A stretch of 64,000 bases of DNA, from the NCBI GenBank assembly GCA_030180135.1, contig CM058235.1:19368720-19432719 (forward strand), written 5' to 3'. Source of the stretch: Orychophragmus violaceus (lineage: Eukaryota > Streptophyta > Magnoliopsida > Brassicales > Brassicaceae). Position 1 is the first letter of the stretch. Each line of letters starts with the position of its first letter. A model generated the notes under the pieces. The model had not been told where the DNA came from. It was given only the letters and a program-made list of their open reading frames with translations, and made no database searches. This document shows positions 1-11,544 of this stretch, one piece after another. Both the position numbers and the translations under genes were made by a program.

Positions 1-10
1 TTAATTACAG

Positions 11-3000
11 GTAGAGGAAATACTTGGGAACCGTGATACCTCTGTTAGCGGCAGTGTCTACTATTATTCTGAGCGTGGTGATCGCCTGATTGATCTATCT
101 TCCTTCAGTAACAGACTCTGGCAGGTTTGTTCTTGTGATAGTTCATAGTTGACACCAGATCTTCTCTCCAACAAACATTAGTGTTTCTCCTGCAATAAAA
201 TATTTGTGCTAATTAATTCACTTTCTGTTTAGAAACTACATTCTGGATTTCCCCTAGTGGATAGTTTTCCAAATGTTGCTGAGCTTAACGAAGTAAGAGA
301 GACAATTCAACAGCTGTTGAAATGGGGGTGGAAATATAATCGAAACCTTGAGGAGCAAGCTGCCCAACTTCATATGTTAGCTGGCTGGTCTCAGATTGTT
401 GAGGTTGATTGCTTTCTCAAAAAAACTCAGATCAGCTTTATTATCATGAATGTGTGCCACTCTTTTAAGAAACTAAGTATATATTTTTGCGTTCTGCTTC
501 ATCTATTTTGTTTTAGGTATCTGCTTGCAGAAGAATATCTTCTCTGGATAATCGAACTGAAATTTTGTACCGGTGAGTACCTTCCGTGCAAGAGGTTATT
601 GGCTTGTGAAGCTTTCTTGAACATTGCATGACTTTTTCTTCTTCGGTCGTTGGCAGGATACTTGACGCCTCTCTAAGTGCCTCAGCTTCTCCAGATTGTT
701 CATTGAAAATGGCGTTTGTACTTACTCAGGTGCATTTTAGCTTTTGAGTTCATTTTTTGTATAATTGTGCTGTCCATGTATTAACTTAAGGTTTTAATAG
801 GTCGCCCTTACCTGCATTGCCAAACTTCGCGATGATAGATTTTTGTTTCATGGTGCCTTGAATTCTGACACGGTGACATGTCTAGATGTCATGATGGTAA
901 AACATTTATCCGCTGGGGCTTGCCACTCAGTTCTTTTTAAACTTGTTATGGCAATTCTAAGGCACGAGTCATCAGAATCCTTGAGAAGGCGGTATGCTTC
1001 TAGCTCCATTACTAGTATTTGAACTTAGTTGTAATACAACATGAAGCCACTTTATGTCCAGATGGTTTATTTTCAGTTTGTCCCTTTTCTAACTCATTTT
1101 TCTTTCTCCACCAGCCAATATGCATTGCTCCTGGGCTATTTGCAGTACTGCCAGCATATGATTGCTCTGGATGTGCCAACATCTGTCGTTCAGTTCTTGA
1201 TGCTTAATGAGCAAGATGATGAAGATTTGGATATCCAGAAGGTATGTCGTGTTTGCTGATTAGACGAGACTTATTTTTGTTTAGACCATGTATGTTTCAG
1301 AGTTGATTTTTTTTTTTTTTTTTGTGTTTTCAGATTGACAAGGAGCAGGCTGACCTGGCTCGCAACAACTTTGCTATAATAAAGAAAGAAGCTCAGGGTA
1401 TCTTGGATCTGGTAATTGTTACTTCTTTATTGATATGAGCCATAATTATTTGCACTTTTTCACATTGAGAATACAAATTCCAGGTAATCAAGGACGCATT
1501 TCAAGGCAGTGAGTTTGGAAAAACGATATCACTTTACGTGCTGGAAGCTCTTGTTTGTATTGATCACGAGAGATATTTTCTTAGTCAGCTTCAGAGCAGA
1601 GGTGTCATACGGTCTTGCCTTGGCAGCATTAGTAATATCTCCTACCAGGTATTTTTCCTGTGAATTACTCTGATTGTTTTGAATTTTGGAATATCTATAG
1701 TAAGGTCATTGATATGTATTTTATGTTTGTTTTAACTTTGGTAACTTGTGGTAATTGAATAATTTGGGGTTGACTTAAATATCAGCACCAGTAGATCAAA
1801 TTGCATTAGAGTCAATAATGCCGTCAGTGTGTACAAATTCACACAAAATTCAAGCATACAGTATATTTATATATGCAAGCGCCTCAAAATTGAATCGCAA
1901 GTATGTTAAATCTTCTTTAATTGGCATATTGTGGCCGTTAGCAGTTGGTTTGACTTTCTGATCCTCATGAAAAGCAGAGATTCCTTATGTAACTCTTGTG
2001 TGTTTTGTACCCCATTTACTGATTAGGTATTGAGGTTTATATAATCTTTATGCCTCTAGTTATTATGTGGGTATATTTATTTCTATGACTTGCATTCATG
2101 CATGAGTCTTTATAAAATTATTGGGCCCAGGATGGAACACATTTGCTGGAGTCACAACAGCGAGCCTGTACCTTAGAGGCAGAATTTGCATTGTTACTCA
2201 GAATTAGCCACAAGTACGGAAAGTCTGGAGGCCAGGTTCTGTTCTCCATGGGTGCACTGGAACATATCGCCTCATGTAGGGCTATCAGCTTCAAGGTAAA
2301 ATGTTACCTGTAGATATCATGTTTTCTATATGTGACCTCGATATTTCTCTCGTTATAAGCCCAAAAGTACATTCCAGGTAAATATGAGGCGGGTCAGTAT
2401 GAAGCTTCAGAGTGATGCAGGACATGATGTGCAAAAGCAACGAACAATAATCACTGCTGTCCTAAGATTGGTGTTTACCCTAACTTCGTTGGTTGAGACC
2501 TCTGATTTTTTCGAGGTAAGCCTCTTTTCTTTAGATTTTTTTTTCCCAACTTTTGCATTGCTAATGCAACACTCTCTTCCATATTGTTTGGCCTGGTTTA
2601 GTGAGCGTGAGTTGCCTATGTACCACTATCCTCCACTATCGTTTAGGGCCTATCTCAGACTTTGCAGCTACTATCTTCTAACTTTTTTTATTTAGTTAAG
2701 GGGTTGTGTAAGAATGATAACTGAATGACTGATATCGAGTTCAGTTTGTTTGAAAATTGAAATCAGTATTATTGCCTTTTTCTCTCCCACTAAGACTTAA
2801 CGTGTCATATTTTAGAAAGTTTAATGATATTACTGATTTTTTTATTGTAGTTGTTAAATTAGTCCCTAATGTATATATGATGCCTCTAACAAGTAGAAGT
2901 AGAAATAGGTACTCGTCTTTGAGAGTTTAAGTTGTTCAAGGACAATCACTTGCTGGCATTTGCATTATGTTTGCAAGACAGAACAATGTACTACTGAGTG

Positions 3001-5200
3001 GCAGAAGCATTGCAAAGTTTAGGACAGTTAGTAATGTTCTTATTAGTATTTCTGGGTACCTGATCCTTATGATCTAAATTTTTTGTCACCTATTCTTTTT
3101 TCTATTCAATGACAAGGCGTCATCGATTTTTTAGTGTAGTCTGCTTCTCTTAAAAGGCGATCTACAATTACGTTTCTTATCCTATTTTGATCTGGGGGTT
3201 TGATAGGGGAGGAATAAAATTGTTCGTGAAGTCATTGAGTTTATCAAAGGACATCAATTGCTTTTTGACCAACTTCTTCGTGAAGACTTAACCCAAGCAG
3301 ATGATTTATTGGTGGCGCAAATTATCCTTGCAGTAGGAATATTGAGCAAGGTAAGTGGCTTGCTATAATTTTCTTAATTATTGAAGGGCTTTTGCTCCTA
3401 TTTTCGTAATTGTATCTTCAAAAGGGTTCCCTGAAATACCACTAGCTAGTTAGATGCATTTCCAGAGAAAATGAATTCCTTGTTTTGTAGGTCTGGCCTT
3501 TTGAAGAGAATGATGAATTTGGATTTGTTCAAGGGCTATTTGATATGATGAGCAAGCTTTTCATATCATCGCGAATAGGACAAGTAATTCAGGTACATAT
3601 ATTAGCTCGTCACAAGTTATTGGCACCTAGTCATCTATTCCTCGGTTTCTTATATTTGGATTTCTCTTTTGTTTTCTCCCCTGGTGGACAGAAGGGATCA
3701 GAGCTCCAGTTGTTTCAGTTGCGATTCAATTTGACTTCTTACTTATATTTTCTAGTGACCAAAAATTCTTTGAGGTTACAGGTACTGTTGTAGCTATCTT
3801 CCTCTATTTCTTCTGTCCATTTTTCATTATTCAGTTGTTTTAATCAAACATAAGTAAATATTCATGTCCCTTCTCTATCCCCCCACACCCCCCACACCCA
3901 CGAACACAGATTTCAGATGATTCTTTTGATAACTCCACTAAACTACGGCAACCAACGTTGATGCTACTCGCATCTCTTCTTCCGCATGTGACTGATTCCC
4001 TTGAAAGAGCAGCAGAGAAAAAGTCCTTACTCCTGCATAAGGTTAATATTATCCTAATTAATACTCTTTGCATGTTATGTGTGTATATATTTATATATAT
4101 TCAGGATTGTATGTATGATTTGCAGATTAGAGACATTAACGAGCTCTCCAGACAAGATGTAGATGCGATAATCAAGATGTGTGATTGCCAAGAATATGTC
4201 GCACCATCCGACAACATACATAAAAGGTTAGTGAATTTCTTTCTTCTGCTTGCTAATGCATGACCAAGAAGTAGGTCATTCGTATAGAATTTCCATCTTT
4301 TTCCTATCAAAGATCCTGGACATGATGAAATAGAAATAATGCTCCTCGTCTCATGATGATGGGTAAATTCACCCTGATATTAATTACACCTAACCTCTGA
4401 AAGCAATTAGTAAACATCACAAGTTGATGAAAGTAAATGTCACATGAAGAGATACAGTCAGTTACTTAAAACAATTGATGCCTGTAGAAAGATGCTTGAC
4501 TACTGTATTTATGTGCTTGTTGCTTATTATTAACCTCAGGAGATACACAGCTATGGTAGAAATGTGCAAAATCGTGGGCAATAAGGACCAGTTGATCACA
4601 TTGTTATTACAAATAGCAGAGCACGTACTAAATATCATCCTTATCCATCTCCAAGATAGGTATGCCACTTTATCTTCAACCATTGATGTCTTAGTTTTTG
4701 TTAAGTTTTCTGAAGGCTCTCAATCATGGTGTTCGATGACGCCAAGTCTTATGGATTATGAAAACTGTGACAGCGAGTAACTCCTTTTTATCTTGTGTGG
4801 CTGCGAGCGCAAATCCAAATATTGACTAGGTTTATGCATAGAAATGTATGATGTTCAAACCAATTGCTCTTGTACTTGAATACTAAACGCTTTCTATGTA
4901 TTTTACATCTGCAGATGTGTTGGTTCAAATGAAAGGGGATCATATGGTTCAATATCTCATCAGCAACAAGATGTTAAAGATCTCTGTGGCAAATTGTCAC
5001 CTACCATAGAGAGGCTTGCATTACTGAATGAGGTATTTATAGCCTAATCGATTTTTCAAGAATTTCTGCGTAGTCATTTGATGAAAGTGAAAGGTGGTGA
5101 CCCAACTTGTTGATCGCAGGGAAAAGTAGGACATAACCTGAAGGTGTTCAAGAGACTGGCGACGACTGTAAAAGAAATGGCTGTCCAAAAGTGTTTATGA
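11..5200 (+). CDS. NUP205: Nuclear pore complex protein NUP205, C-terminal 721 residues (5' part outside window)
   Basis: Scaffold nucleoporin of the inner ring of the nuclear pore (Nup192/Nup205 family). Eighteen exons join in one open frame with GT/AG borders: 11-124, 233-403, 517-572, 657-729, 801-991, 1115-1241, 1334-1411, 1484-1648, 2131-2295, 2378-2515, 3207-3350, 3491-3592, 3692-3781, 3910-4041, 4126-4226, 4540-4659, 4915-5032 and 5120-5200 (TGA stop). They encode 721 residues, about 40% of the roughly 1,840-residue Arabidopsis protein, so the gene starts upstream of the window. The sequence is helical-repeat-like with no catalytic motif, as expected for an alpha-solenoid nucleoporin. 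I recognised it from stretches such as LLLGYLQYCQHMIALDVPTS and LLHKIRDINELSRQDVDAII across exon joins. No frameshift or premature stop was seen, so it looks functional. The Arabidopsis counterpart is, from memory, At5g51200. Confidence 0.95.
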
Positions 5201-5879
5201 TAGTCTCCTCAAGCAATGAATGTAGAGAGTCGTATCTGGTGATTGAACTATTCCTTGTGTGAAATATCCAAATCGAAAATGTATTGTGTGTGGGCTTAGG
5301 GATTTCACAATTACAAATTGCAAGGTGTATCCACGAGAATTAACTCAGATTATGATTTCTCTCATTGTTAAAATTATTCTTTGTCGACCATCTGATTACA
5401 TCAGTTTACTTTCTATTATGAAATGATAAGTAGAGGACTGAGGTCGCCCTTTTTTGCTATTCTATTAACATTGCAAAGGATACACATAGATTTGAAAGAA
5501 CATTGATTGGCTCTTGATGTTTTCGATTAAGAGAGTAATTGGCATGCAGTTCTGTGTCTTTTCTTGTAGATGCTTCATCTACTTGGAAATGGTTATACAA
5601 TATTTTGGAATCACCATAAATTAATATCTTTGCAAAGCCCAACTAAAACTGAATTGAGTATATACTCTGATGTATATAATACATCTCCATACCCAAGTTG
5701 GAGTATGGAAACTGTGAATGCCAACTCAAGAAGAACTGCATCAAATTCATGTACACAATGCTTTTGCAAGAATATCCACAAGTTAATTCTTTGTAAAAAA
5801 AAACGAATGGCTTACTAACACCATTAACAATGTTATAGCGAACAAAATGGCAATCTAGTTACACATATTTTGTTTATTT
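5201..5879. other. NUP205 3' flank, no gene recognised
   Basis: AT-rich sequence after the NUP205 stop. Short open frames exist on both strands (for example 5457-5642 minus and 5570-5818 plus), but neither has a recognisable domain. The first part is presumably the NUP205 3' UTR and poly(A) region. Nothing else can be supported. Confidence 0.5.
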
Positions 5880-7835
5880 GTGAAAACACTGGATTTTAAA
5901 TGAGCGATCAACTCTAGGCATGAGTTTGGACTTCCACTTACTTGGGAACCTCTCCTTTCTTAAGTGAATCCAAACAAGATTACCTTCCTTAAACACTTTC
6001 TCCACTCAACCGTTGTATGCATGCTTCTCATACAACTTTGTTTTTGCTTCCAGATTACTTATTGCCTTCTCGTGCATATGTCTCACCATTTCTTACAAAT
6101 CCTCTATAGCACACTGGTTAATTTCCATCACAAATGAAGAATACTTGGTATCCGAATGCTCATAATAGTTATATGAAAATTCTACATGAGGCAAAAATTC
6201 TTCCAAAGTCCTAAGGTTTCTTTTAATCAATAATCTAAGTAGGGTTCCTAAGGTTCTATTAATTACTTCAACTTGACTATTGAATTGTGGATAAGAAGTA
6301 GTTGAGAAAAAGAGTTTGGTCTCGAGCATAGACCAAAGTGTCTTCCAAAAGAAACTCAAGAACTTAGTGTCTCTATCAGAAAACTATGGACATAGGCATG
6401 CTGTGCAATCTAACAATGTCCTTAAAGAACAGATAAACAACATGAAATGCATCATTAGTTTTATGACAAGCAATGAAATGAGCCATCTTAGAGAATCAAT
6501 CAACTATAACAAAGATGGAGTCTTTACCTGTTTTGGTGTGCCGCTAACCAAGAACAAATCAACGTATATGTTAGTCCAAAGGTGCTTAGGAATGGGCAAG
6601 GGAGTGTAGAGTCTTTGAGGTTGCATCTTGGACTTAGCTTGCTTGCAAGTCACACATCTTTCATATGTCCTCTCTATATCTCTCTTTAGATGCGGCCAAT
6701 AGAAGTGTTATTAAACCACTTGAAGTGTCTTGGCTACCCAAAATGTCCCATGAGACCTCTTCCATGTGTTTCTCTAACAAGTAAATTTTTGAAAAAACAA
6801 CTAGGAACACGCAATCTTGATCCATCAAACAAGAAGTCATCATTCCTAAAAAAAACTTTCCAAATGAGAATTTAGCACATGCCATGAATGGTTCTTTAAA
6901 GTCAAGATCAGTCTCATATAACTCCTTTACTTGTTCAAACCCAAGAACATTAGCATCTTAAATAGAAAGGAGTACATACCTTCTCGACAAAGCATGGCAA
7001 TAACTTTTCTATACCTTTCTTGTACTTAGTGATAAGCTTGGGCATTTTAACCAGAATCGATTACATGAATCGGAACCGAACCGAAATAGACCGGTTCGGA
7101 TCGGTTCTGGTTATATAGCATTTACCCGAATCGTAATTTATTTTGGAACTGTGGATATTGGATGAAACCCAGAACCGAACTGATATGTAATCGAGTACTC
7201 GAATGACCCGAATAATATTAAGTATATCATTATTTTCGGATATTATGGAAATAATTTTGGTATTATCAGTATTTTTAGAGCTTTATTTTTGGTTTTCAGA
7301 TATATTTTTGAGATTTTGGATAAATTTTTATTTTTATTTTTACTTTGCTTTCAGTTATTTTTTCGGGTTTATGAATATTATTTTTGGATTTTGGATCTAA
7401 TTCGGGTTTCTTTTTTACAAATTTCAAGTATTGTGGGTAAAAATACCCGATATCCGCTTAAAATCCAAAATATTTTGGTAAAATTCGGTTTTTTATTTTA
7501 GACATGAACCGATCCGGAGCCGGTTAAACCAGAATCGAAACCCAAATCGAAATGAGATAAATATCTATTGGGTATAAATTTCCTCAATTAGAAAGATTTA
7601 GAACCGATCGGTTCTGACTCGAATTCCCGAATACGCACCCTTGGTGAGGTTTATAAATTCTATCTATCTTGCATGCCTTTTGTTGAGCATGTGTTGTTCT
7701 TTAAAATGTTTGAGAGTCTCATGATGATGTGCACAACAAATTCTTTGGGCTAGAAATAGTGTTTCCATGTTCGCAATACTGTTATGTTACAAGTGCATAA
7801 AGCTCTTTACCATGGGATTCATAGGTTGATAATTA
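5880..7835 (-). pseudogene. Decayed Ty3/Gypsy pol fragment (RNase H to integrase C-terminus)
   Basis: Read on the minus strand, this keeps the order of a Gypsy pol 3' half but with many stops and frameshifts. Near 7800 there is an RNase H start (KELYALV). Near 7670-7720 follows the RNase H end (ETLKHFKEQHMLNKRHAR). From 7030 to 6870 lies the linker with LGFEQVKELYETD. Near 6720-6600 is the integrase zinc-binding part (WPHLKRDIERTYERC then CKQAKSK). At 6400-6120 is the integrase core end (EVINRTLGTLLR, LPHVEFSYN), and near 5985-5930 the post-integrase segment (NLVWIHLRKERFPSKWKSKL). No LTRs were found, so it is an internal relic. It lies between NUP205 and the FkbM gene and is itself interrupted at about 7045-7645. 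Confidence 0.8.
7045..7645. repeat. Non-coding repeat inserted in the Gypsy RNase H/integrase linker
   Basis: The Gypsy reading is continuous on either side (…NKRHAR-IEFI at 7650-7690 and KYKKGIEK at about 7000-7035) but broken by about 600 bp of AT-rich, non-coding DNA. Its ends carry related GGTTCGGTTC/GAACCGATC motifs in opposite orientation, and CTTGG occurs at both borders as a possible duplicated target. It looks like a small non-autonomous DNA transposon, perhaps hAT-like from the GGGTGCG/GGGCAT ends. The exact termini are uncertain. Confidence 0.45.
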
Positions 7836-8044
7836 AGTGCGACTACTCATTGGTTTTTAAGACATTCCTGTGATGCATTTGAGCAATTGTTTCCATCTGG
7901 TGTCTTAACTGAAATTGCAAAGTTTGGAGCTTCTCCAACGGGAGGATACGAATCCAGATTTCTTACCAAAGATATTTCCTAGCCAACATCTCTCGTTATT
8001 GTTGTCAGATCTGAAATGACAAAGCTTATTTCTTAGCTTCCCAC
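7836..8044. other. Intergenic sequence upstream of the FkbM gene
   Basis: About 200 bp with no coding signal. It holds the proximal upstream region of the methyltransferase gene and possibly further unreadable Gypsy sequence on the left. Confidence 0.4.
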
Positions 8045-8052
8045 TATAAATT
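8045..8052 (+). promoter_or_regulatory. Putative TATA box of the FkbM methyltransferase gene
   Basis: TATAAATT lies 46 bp before the ATG at 8098, in a short AT-rich leader. This is a usual plant core-promoter arrangement with a short 5' UTR. The call rests on motif and position only. Confidence 0.5.
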
Positions 8053-8097
8053 CAGATCGAAACTTTCTGTCGGAATAACATATCTTCGCCCATTTCC

Positions 8098-9301
8098 ATG
8101 GCGAACGCCTGGAAAAGAGACAAGAATCCAAACATTACAGCATCAAAGATCTTAATCTCTCTTCTTGTCCTCTCCATCATCTTCCTCTCGTCTCTCTTCT
8201 TCTTCTCTTTCTCTTCTCTCCAAAACTCTAATCCAAATCTCTCCATCGATACCAAATTCCCAATTCCTCCTTTCGACTGCTTCAAATGTCCCCAATCAAA
8301 ACCCATAGTCGCCAACGTCGTCGAGAATCTCAAATACCCTTTTGTCTACTCGCTTGCTGATCTCGGAAATCTCCCTGAGAAACCACACAAGAACATCATG
8401 AGGCTGCTTAAAGGAAAGCCCTTTCGGAAACCAGACATCTCCTCCACGATTCAGGAGGTCTTGGAGAAGATGAGGGCTAATGGTAAAGATGGGTTCGTTG
8501 TCGATGTGGGAGCTAATGTTGGTATGGCTAGCTTTGCTGCTGCGGCTATGGGGTTTAAAGTGCTTGCCTTTGAGCCTGTTTTTGAGAATTTACAGAGGAT
8601 CTGTGATGGGATTTGGTTCAATAGAGTTGCCTCTTTGGTTACAGTGTTTGAAGCTGCTGCTTCTGATAGAAATGGGGACATTACCTTCCATAAGGTATGC
8701 TTCTTAATGCTGCTATTGAGACTACTACTTTAGGCTTCATTTTTTTGAAGCCAGATTTATATAACAGAGCTATGATACAAATATCATTTTGGTTTTATAT
8801 ATCTGATGTCAAAGAGCTAACAACTGTCTAGTTATCAAACTGGCAATGTAACCATACATATACTTGGTTTAACCGCACTACCACCAATCTTGTTTATTGG
8901 GTCTTGCTAAATGTGGATTCCATTGTTGTTTGTTGATACAGTTGGTTGGAAGGCTTGACAACAGCGCCGTTTCAGAGGTGGGTGCAAGACTTGCATTCAA
9001 ATCTAACAAAGAAATAGCGGTCCAAGTGAAATCCATACCTCTTGATGAACTCATCTCGCCTTCTCAACCCATCCTTCTTATCAAGATCGATGTTCAAGGT
9101 TGGGAGAGCCATGTTTTAAAAGGCGCAAAGAAGCTACTCTCGAGGAGACCGGCAGAAGCTCCTTATCTAATCTATGAGGAAGATGAGAGATTGCTCAAGG
9201 CAAGTAATAGTAGCTCCAAAGAGATACGTGATTTCCTGAAAAGCGTTGGATATAGCATGTGTAGCCAGCATGGCACAGATGCGCATTGCACTAAGGAGTA
9301 G
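8098..9301 (+). CDS. FkbM-family S-adenosylmethionine-dependent methyltransferase, membrane-anchored
   Basis: Two exons, 8098-8694 and 8942-9301 (stop TAG), give 318 residues, matching the length of plant relatives. Residues about 17-40 form a hydrophobic segment after a short basic N-terminus, suggesting a type II signal anchor and a Golgi/ER location. The Methyltransf_21 (FkbM) domain covers about 134-275. Motif I, VVDVGANVGMASF, begins near residue 134, an acidic post-I residue lies in LAFEP near 159, and IKIDVQGWESHVLKGA in exon 2 is the typical FkbM motif. The substrate is unknown; the family name comes from O-methylation in FK506 synthesis and does not define the plant reaction. The gene is convergent with HO1, 465 bp apart. 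The same pair is adjacent in Arabidopsis (from memory At2g26680 beside At2g26670). The ATG chosen is the first in frame after the TATA-like motif. Confidence 0.93.
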
Positions 9302-9766
9302 AAGACATTGGACTAAGTGAGTAAGGTACCATACGAGTTGAGGAACATAAGAAGATGAGCCATTGGTATTTGCTGAAATTAGAAGTTTAGTCCTTAAAGT
9401 TGCTCATTGTGGTCAGTCATGTTTGTTTCTCCTTGTAATATTTACTCAATTTTTTCTGACACATTTCAGGAGTGCATATCAATGATCAGCTCTAGCTAGT
9501 AAAGATCTGTTGATGTACCCTGACTGTTTGATAAAGAACACTGAATAGTAATTCTTTTGGCTAAATCAGATATACACTTATTATTGAACTTACTAGCCAA
9601 GCCAATTCGAGCCACAAATGGCAAACGACTTGAACTTTAACCTTGAACGTGGTAATAGCTTTGAAGCAAAGAAGAGTTTAATACAAGCAAGTAATATTAT
9701 ACAGAAATGTAAACTTGAACAGGATTTTACTTGCCACAAGCCGTACTGAGAGGATTGTAAATAAAA
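9302..9766. other. Convergent intergenic region (3' flanks of FkbM gene and HO1)
   Basis: AT-rich 465 bp between two facing stop codons. It should hold both 3' UTRs and poly(A) signals. No further gene or repeat is visible. Confidence 0.6.
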
Positions 9767-11302
9767 TCAGGTCAGTATGAGTCGAAGTATCTCACCCGAA
9801 TACTTGAACGATTTCTCGGTCTCTTCCAAACAATGATTCTTTTCTTCTCTCGTCCACTCCTCTGCAACTTTGTTCAGTCTTTCCCTCACATTCTGCAACA
9901 ACTGGGAAAGTTCGCCGTCCCATTTGTAGAACTCGAGTTCTCTATTGTCGAGTATTCTCTCTGCTACCTGCAAAATTTGTAATGCTTCAGGAGAAGTAGC
10001 TCGGCTTATCTTTTCCAAGCAAGTATAGTCTTTACCTTTCTTCCAATCATTCGGCCACCGGCACTGTGGGCGAAGTAGATGTTGTAGAAGTGACAAATGA
10101 ATGCTTGAGGATCTTTCTCTGCTAAATCCTTTAAATACTGAGAATATGTTTTTCCAGGAGCAGTTGGTTCTGGAATCTCGTAACCTTGTTCCTTGAACCA
10201 CTCCAAATCAATGGCCAATTTCCCTGCTCTTTCTAATCCAGTGTTCTTGAATTCAGCATCTACAGAAAACACAGTATGCAGAAACGGATTCTGACAAGGT
10301 TATCAAAAAGAAAATGACCTTCTTTTTCTTTAAAGATCGTTCACAAAGAAACCAGTATCTGTTTCTAATACAGTAGGACCTTAGTTTCTAATTCCGAGCT
10401 AGCATAACCCTTTGAGATTATTCAAAGGCTCTGTAAAGTTTGCCAAGACTAAGTAAAAAAAACAAGCTAAGTTTGGTGGAATTTTAGCTTAAATCAAATC
10501 CAAAACTCTCACAAATTGTTACTGTTTCCAATACATAAGGAAACTCAGTTTATAAATCCGAGCTAGAATAACAGTGTTCCCTCTGAGATTCTTTGAAGAT
10601 TTTCATTGACATTAATAAGAAAAACAAAACTAAAAGTGATGAACTTTCATTGTAAATCAATTCAGTGGATCCACAGGTTGTACATACGGTCAGCCCTCAA
10701 GATATCTCAAAGCATTCATCACTATAACCAACTCAATTCAAGACTAGAAAATAAAACTAAGATACCAAAAAATGAGACCAAAACAAGACAAGAAATCGAT
10801 GAACGGGTAGATACTAAGACGTAAGACCTATACTATTCTCCGAATCACTTCAGTTTTCCATCTAAATCCAGTTCTAAAGATCAAACAAAAACTCACAAGT
10901 TGGGAAAGTGGCTTGGTCAATAATCCCTTCAAGCGTGTCATAAACCAACTTACTGTCCACCAAAAACTTCAAGTAACCTTCAATCGTCGGTTCCCATTTA
11001 GCGACAGGACGTTCCTCAGGAGCTTTGGTCACTTTCTCTCCTTCCTTAGCTTGCTCTTTCGTGTGAAGTTTCATTGCCACAAACCTCATCTCCTCCACAA
11101 AACCCTTTGATTCTCCTGGGTATTTCCTTTTCTGCTTCTCCGCTGCCGTCGTGGCCGAAACCACCACCGAAGATGAAAACGACGTCTTGTTCATTGGGAT
11201 CCTTAGATTCTGAGAGAAAAGTGGGTTAGCGAATTGGAGTTTGGTGCGTTGGGGGTTTTTGAATATGGAGAGGGAAGGAGAAATTGAAGCAAGATAAGCC
11301 AT
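9767..11302 (-). CDS. HO1: Plastid heme oxygenase 1 (phytochromobilin pathway)
   Basis: Three minus-strand exons, 11302-10897, 10259-10036 and 9967-9767, encode 276 residues; Arabidopsis HO1/HY1 has about 282. The enzyme opens heme to biliverdin IXalpha, CO and iron with ferredoxin as electron donor, the committed step to the phytochrome chromophore. Residues 1 to about 52 are Ser/Thr-rich with few acids, a plausible chloroplast transit peptide. The mature part has YPGESKGFVEEMRFVAM followed by the probable proximal heme ligand His80 in MKLHTK. The heme oxygenase signature AFICHFYNIYFAHSAGG spans about 188-204. The N-terminus (AYLASIS, LSIFKNPQ) is closer to HO1 than to HO3/HO4 as I remember them. 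The start is the ATG at 11302; an upstream in-frame ATG at 11473 would add residues unlike a transit peptide. No damage was seen. A TE-derived tract begins about 230-290 bp upstream. Confidence 0.94.
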
Positions 11303-11544
11303 AGTTGATCGAAGAGGAGAAGCAATGGTTTGAGAAGGAGGCACGCAATGTAATTGTAGTTGCGTTGAAGGAATAGAGAAGAGAGAGGGACACACAATTC
11401 CCAATTGACATTTTAAAATAGAGGATATACTATTTCGGCACCAAGCACAAGAAAACAGTAAGCATGTTCGCACATTGAAAGATTACATAAAAAAGTCATT
11501 TAAGAACTAATAATAAATAAAAAATATAAACGGTCGCCCTACGA
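11303..11544 (-). promoter_or_regulatory. HO1 5' flank / proximal promoter region
   Basis: The short stretch between the HO1 ATG and the first transposon-like sequence. It is AT-rich distally (11480-11532). No clear TATA box or light-responsive element could be assigned by eye, so only the location is supported. Confidence 0.45.

Noticed and set aside
5457..5818. Frames on both strands after NUP205
   Set aside because: No domain, AT-rich, mutually overlapping; nothing supports a gene.
10606..10824. Plus-strand frame MTLIRKTK…
   Set aside because: Lies wholly in the first intron of HO1.
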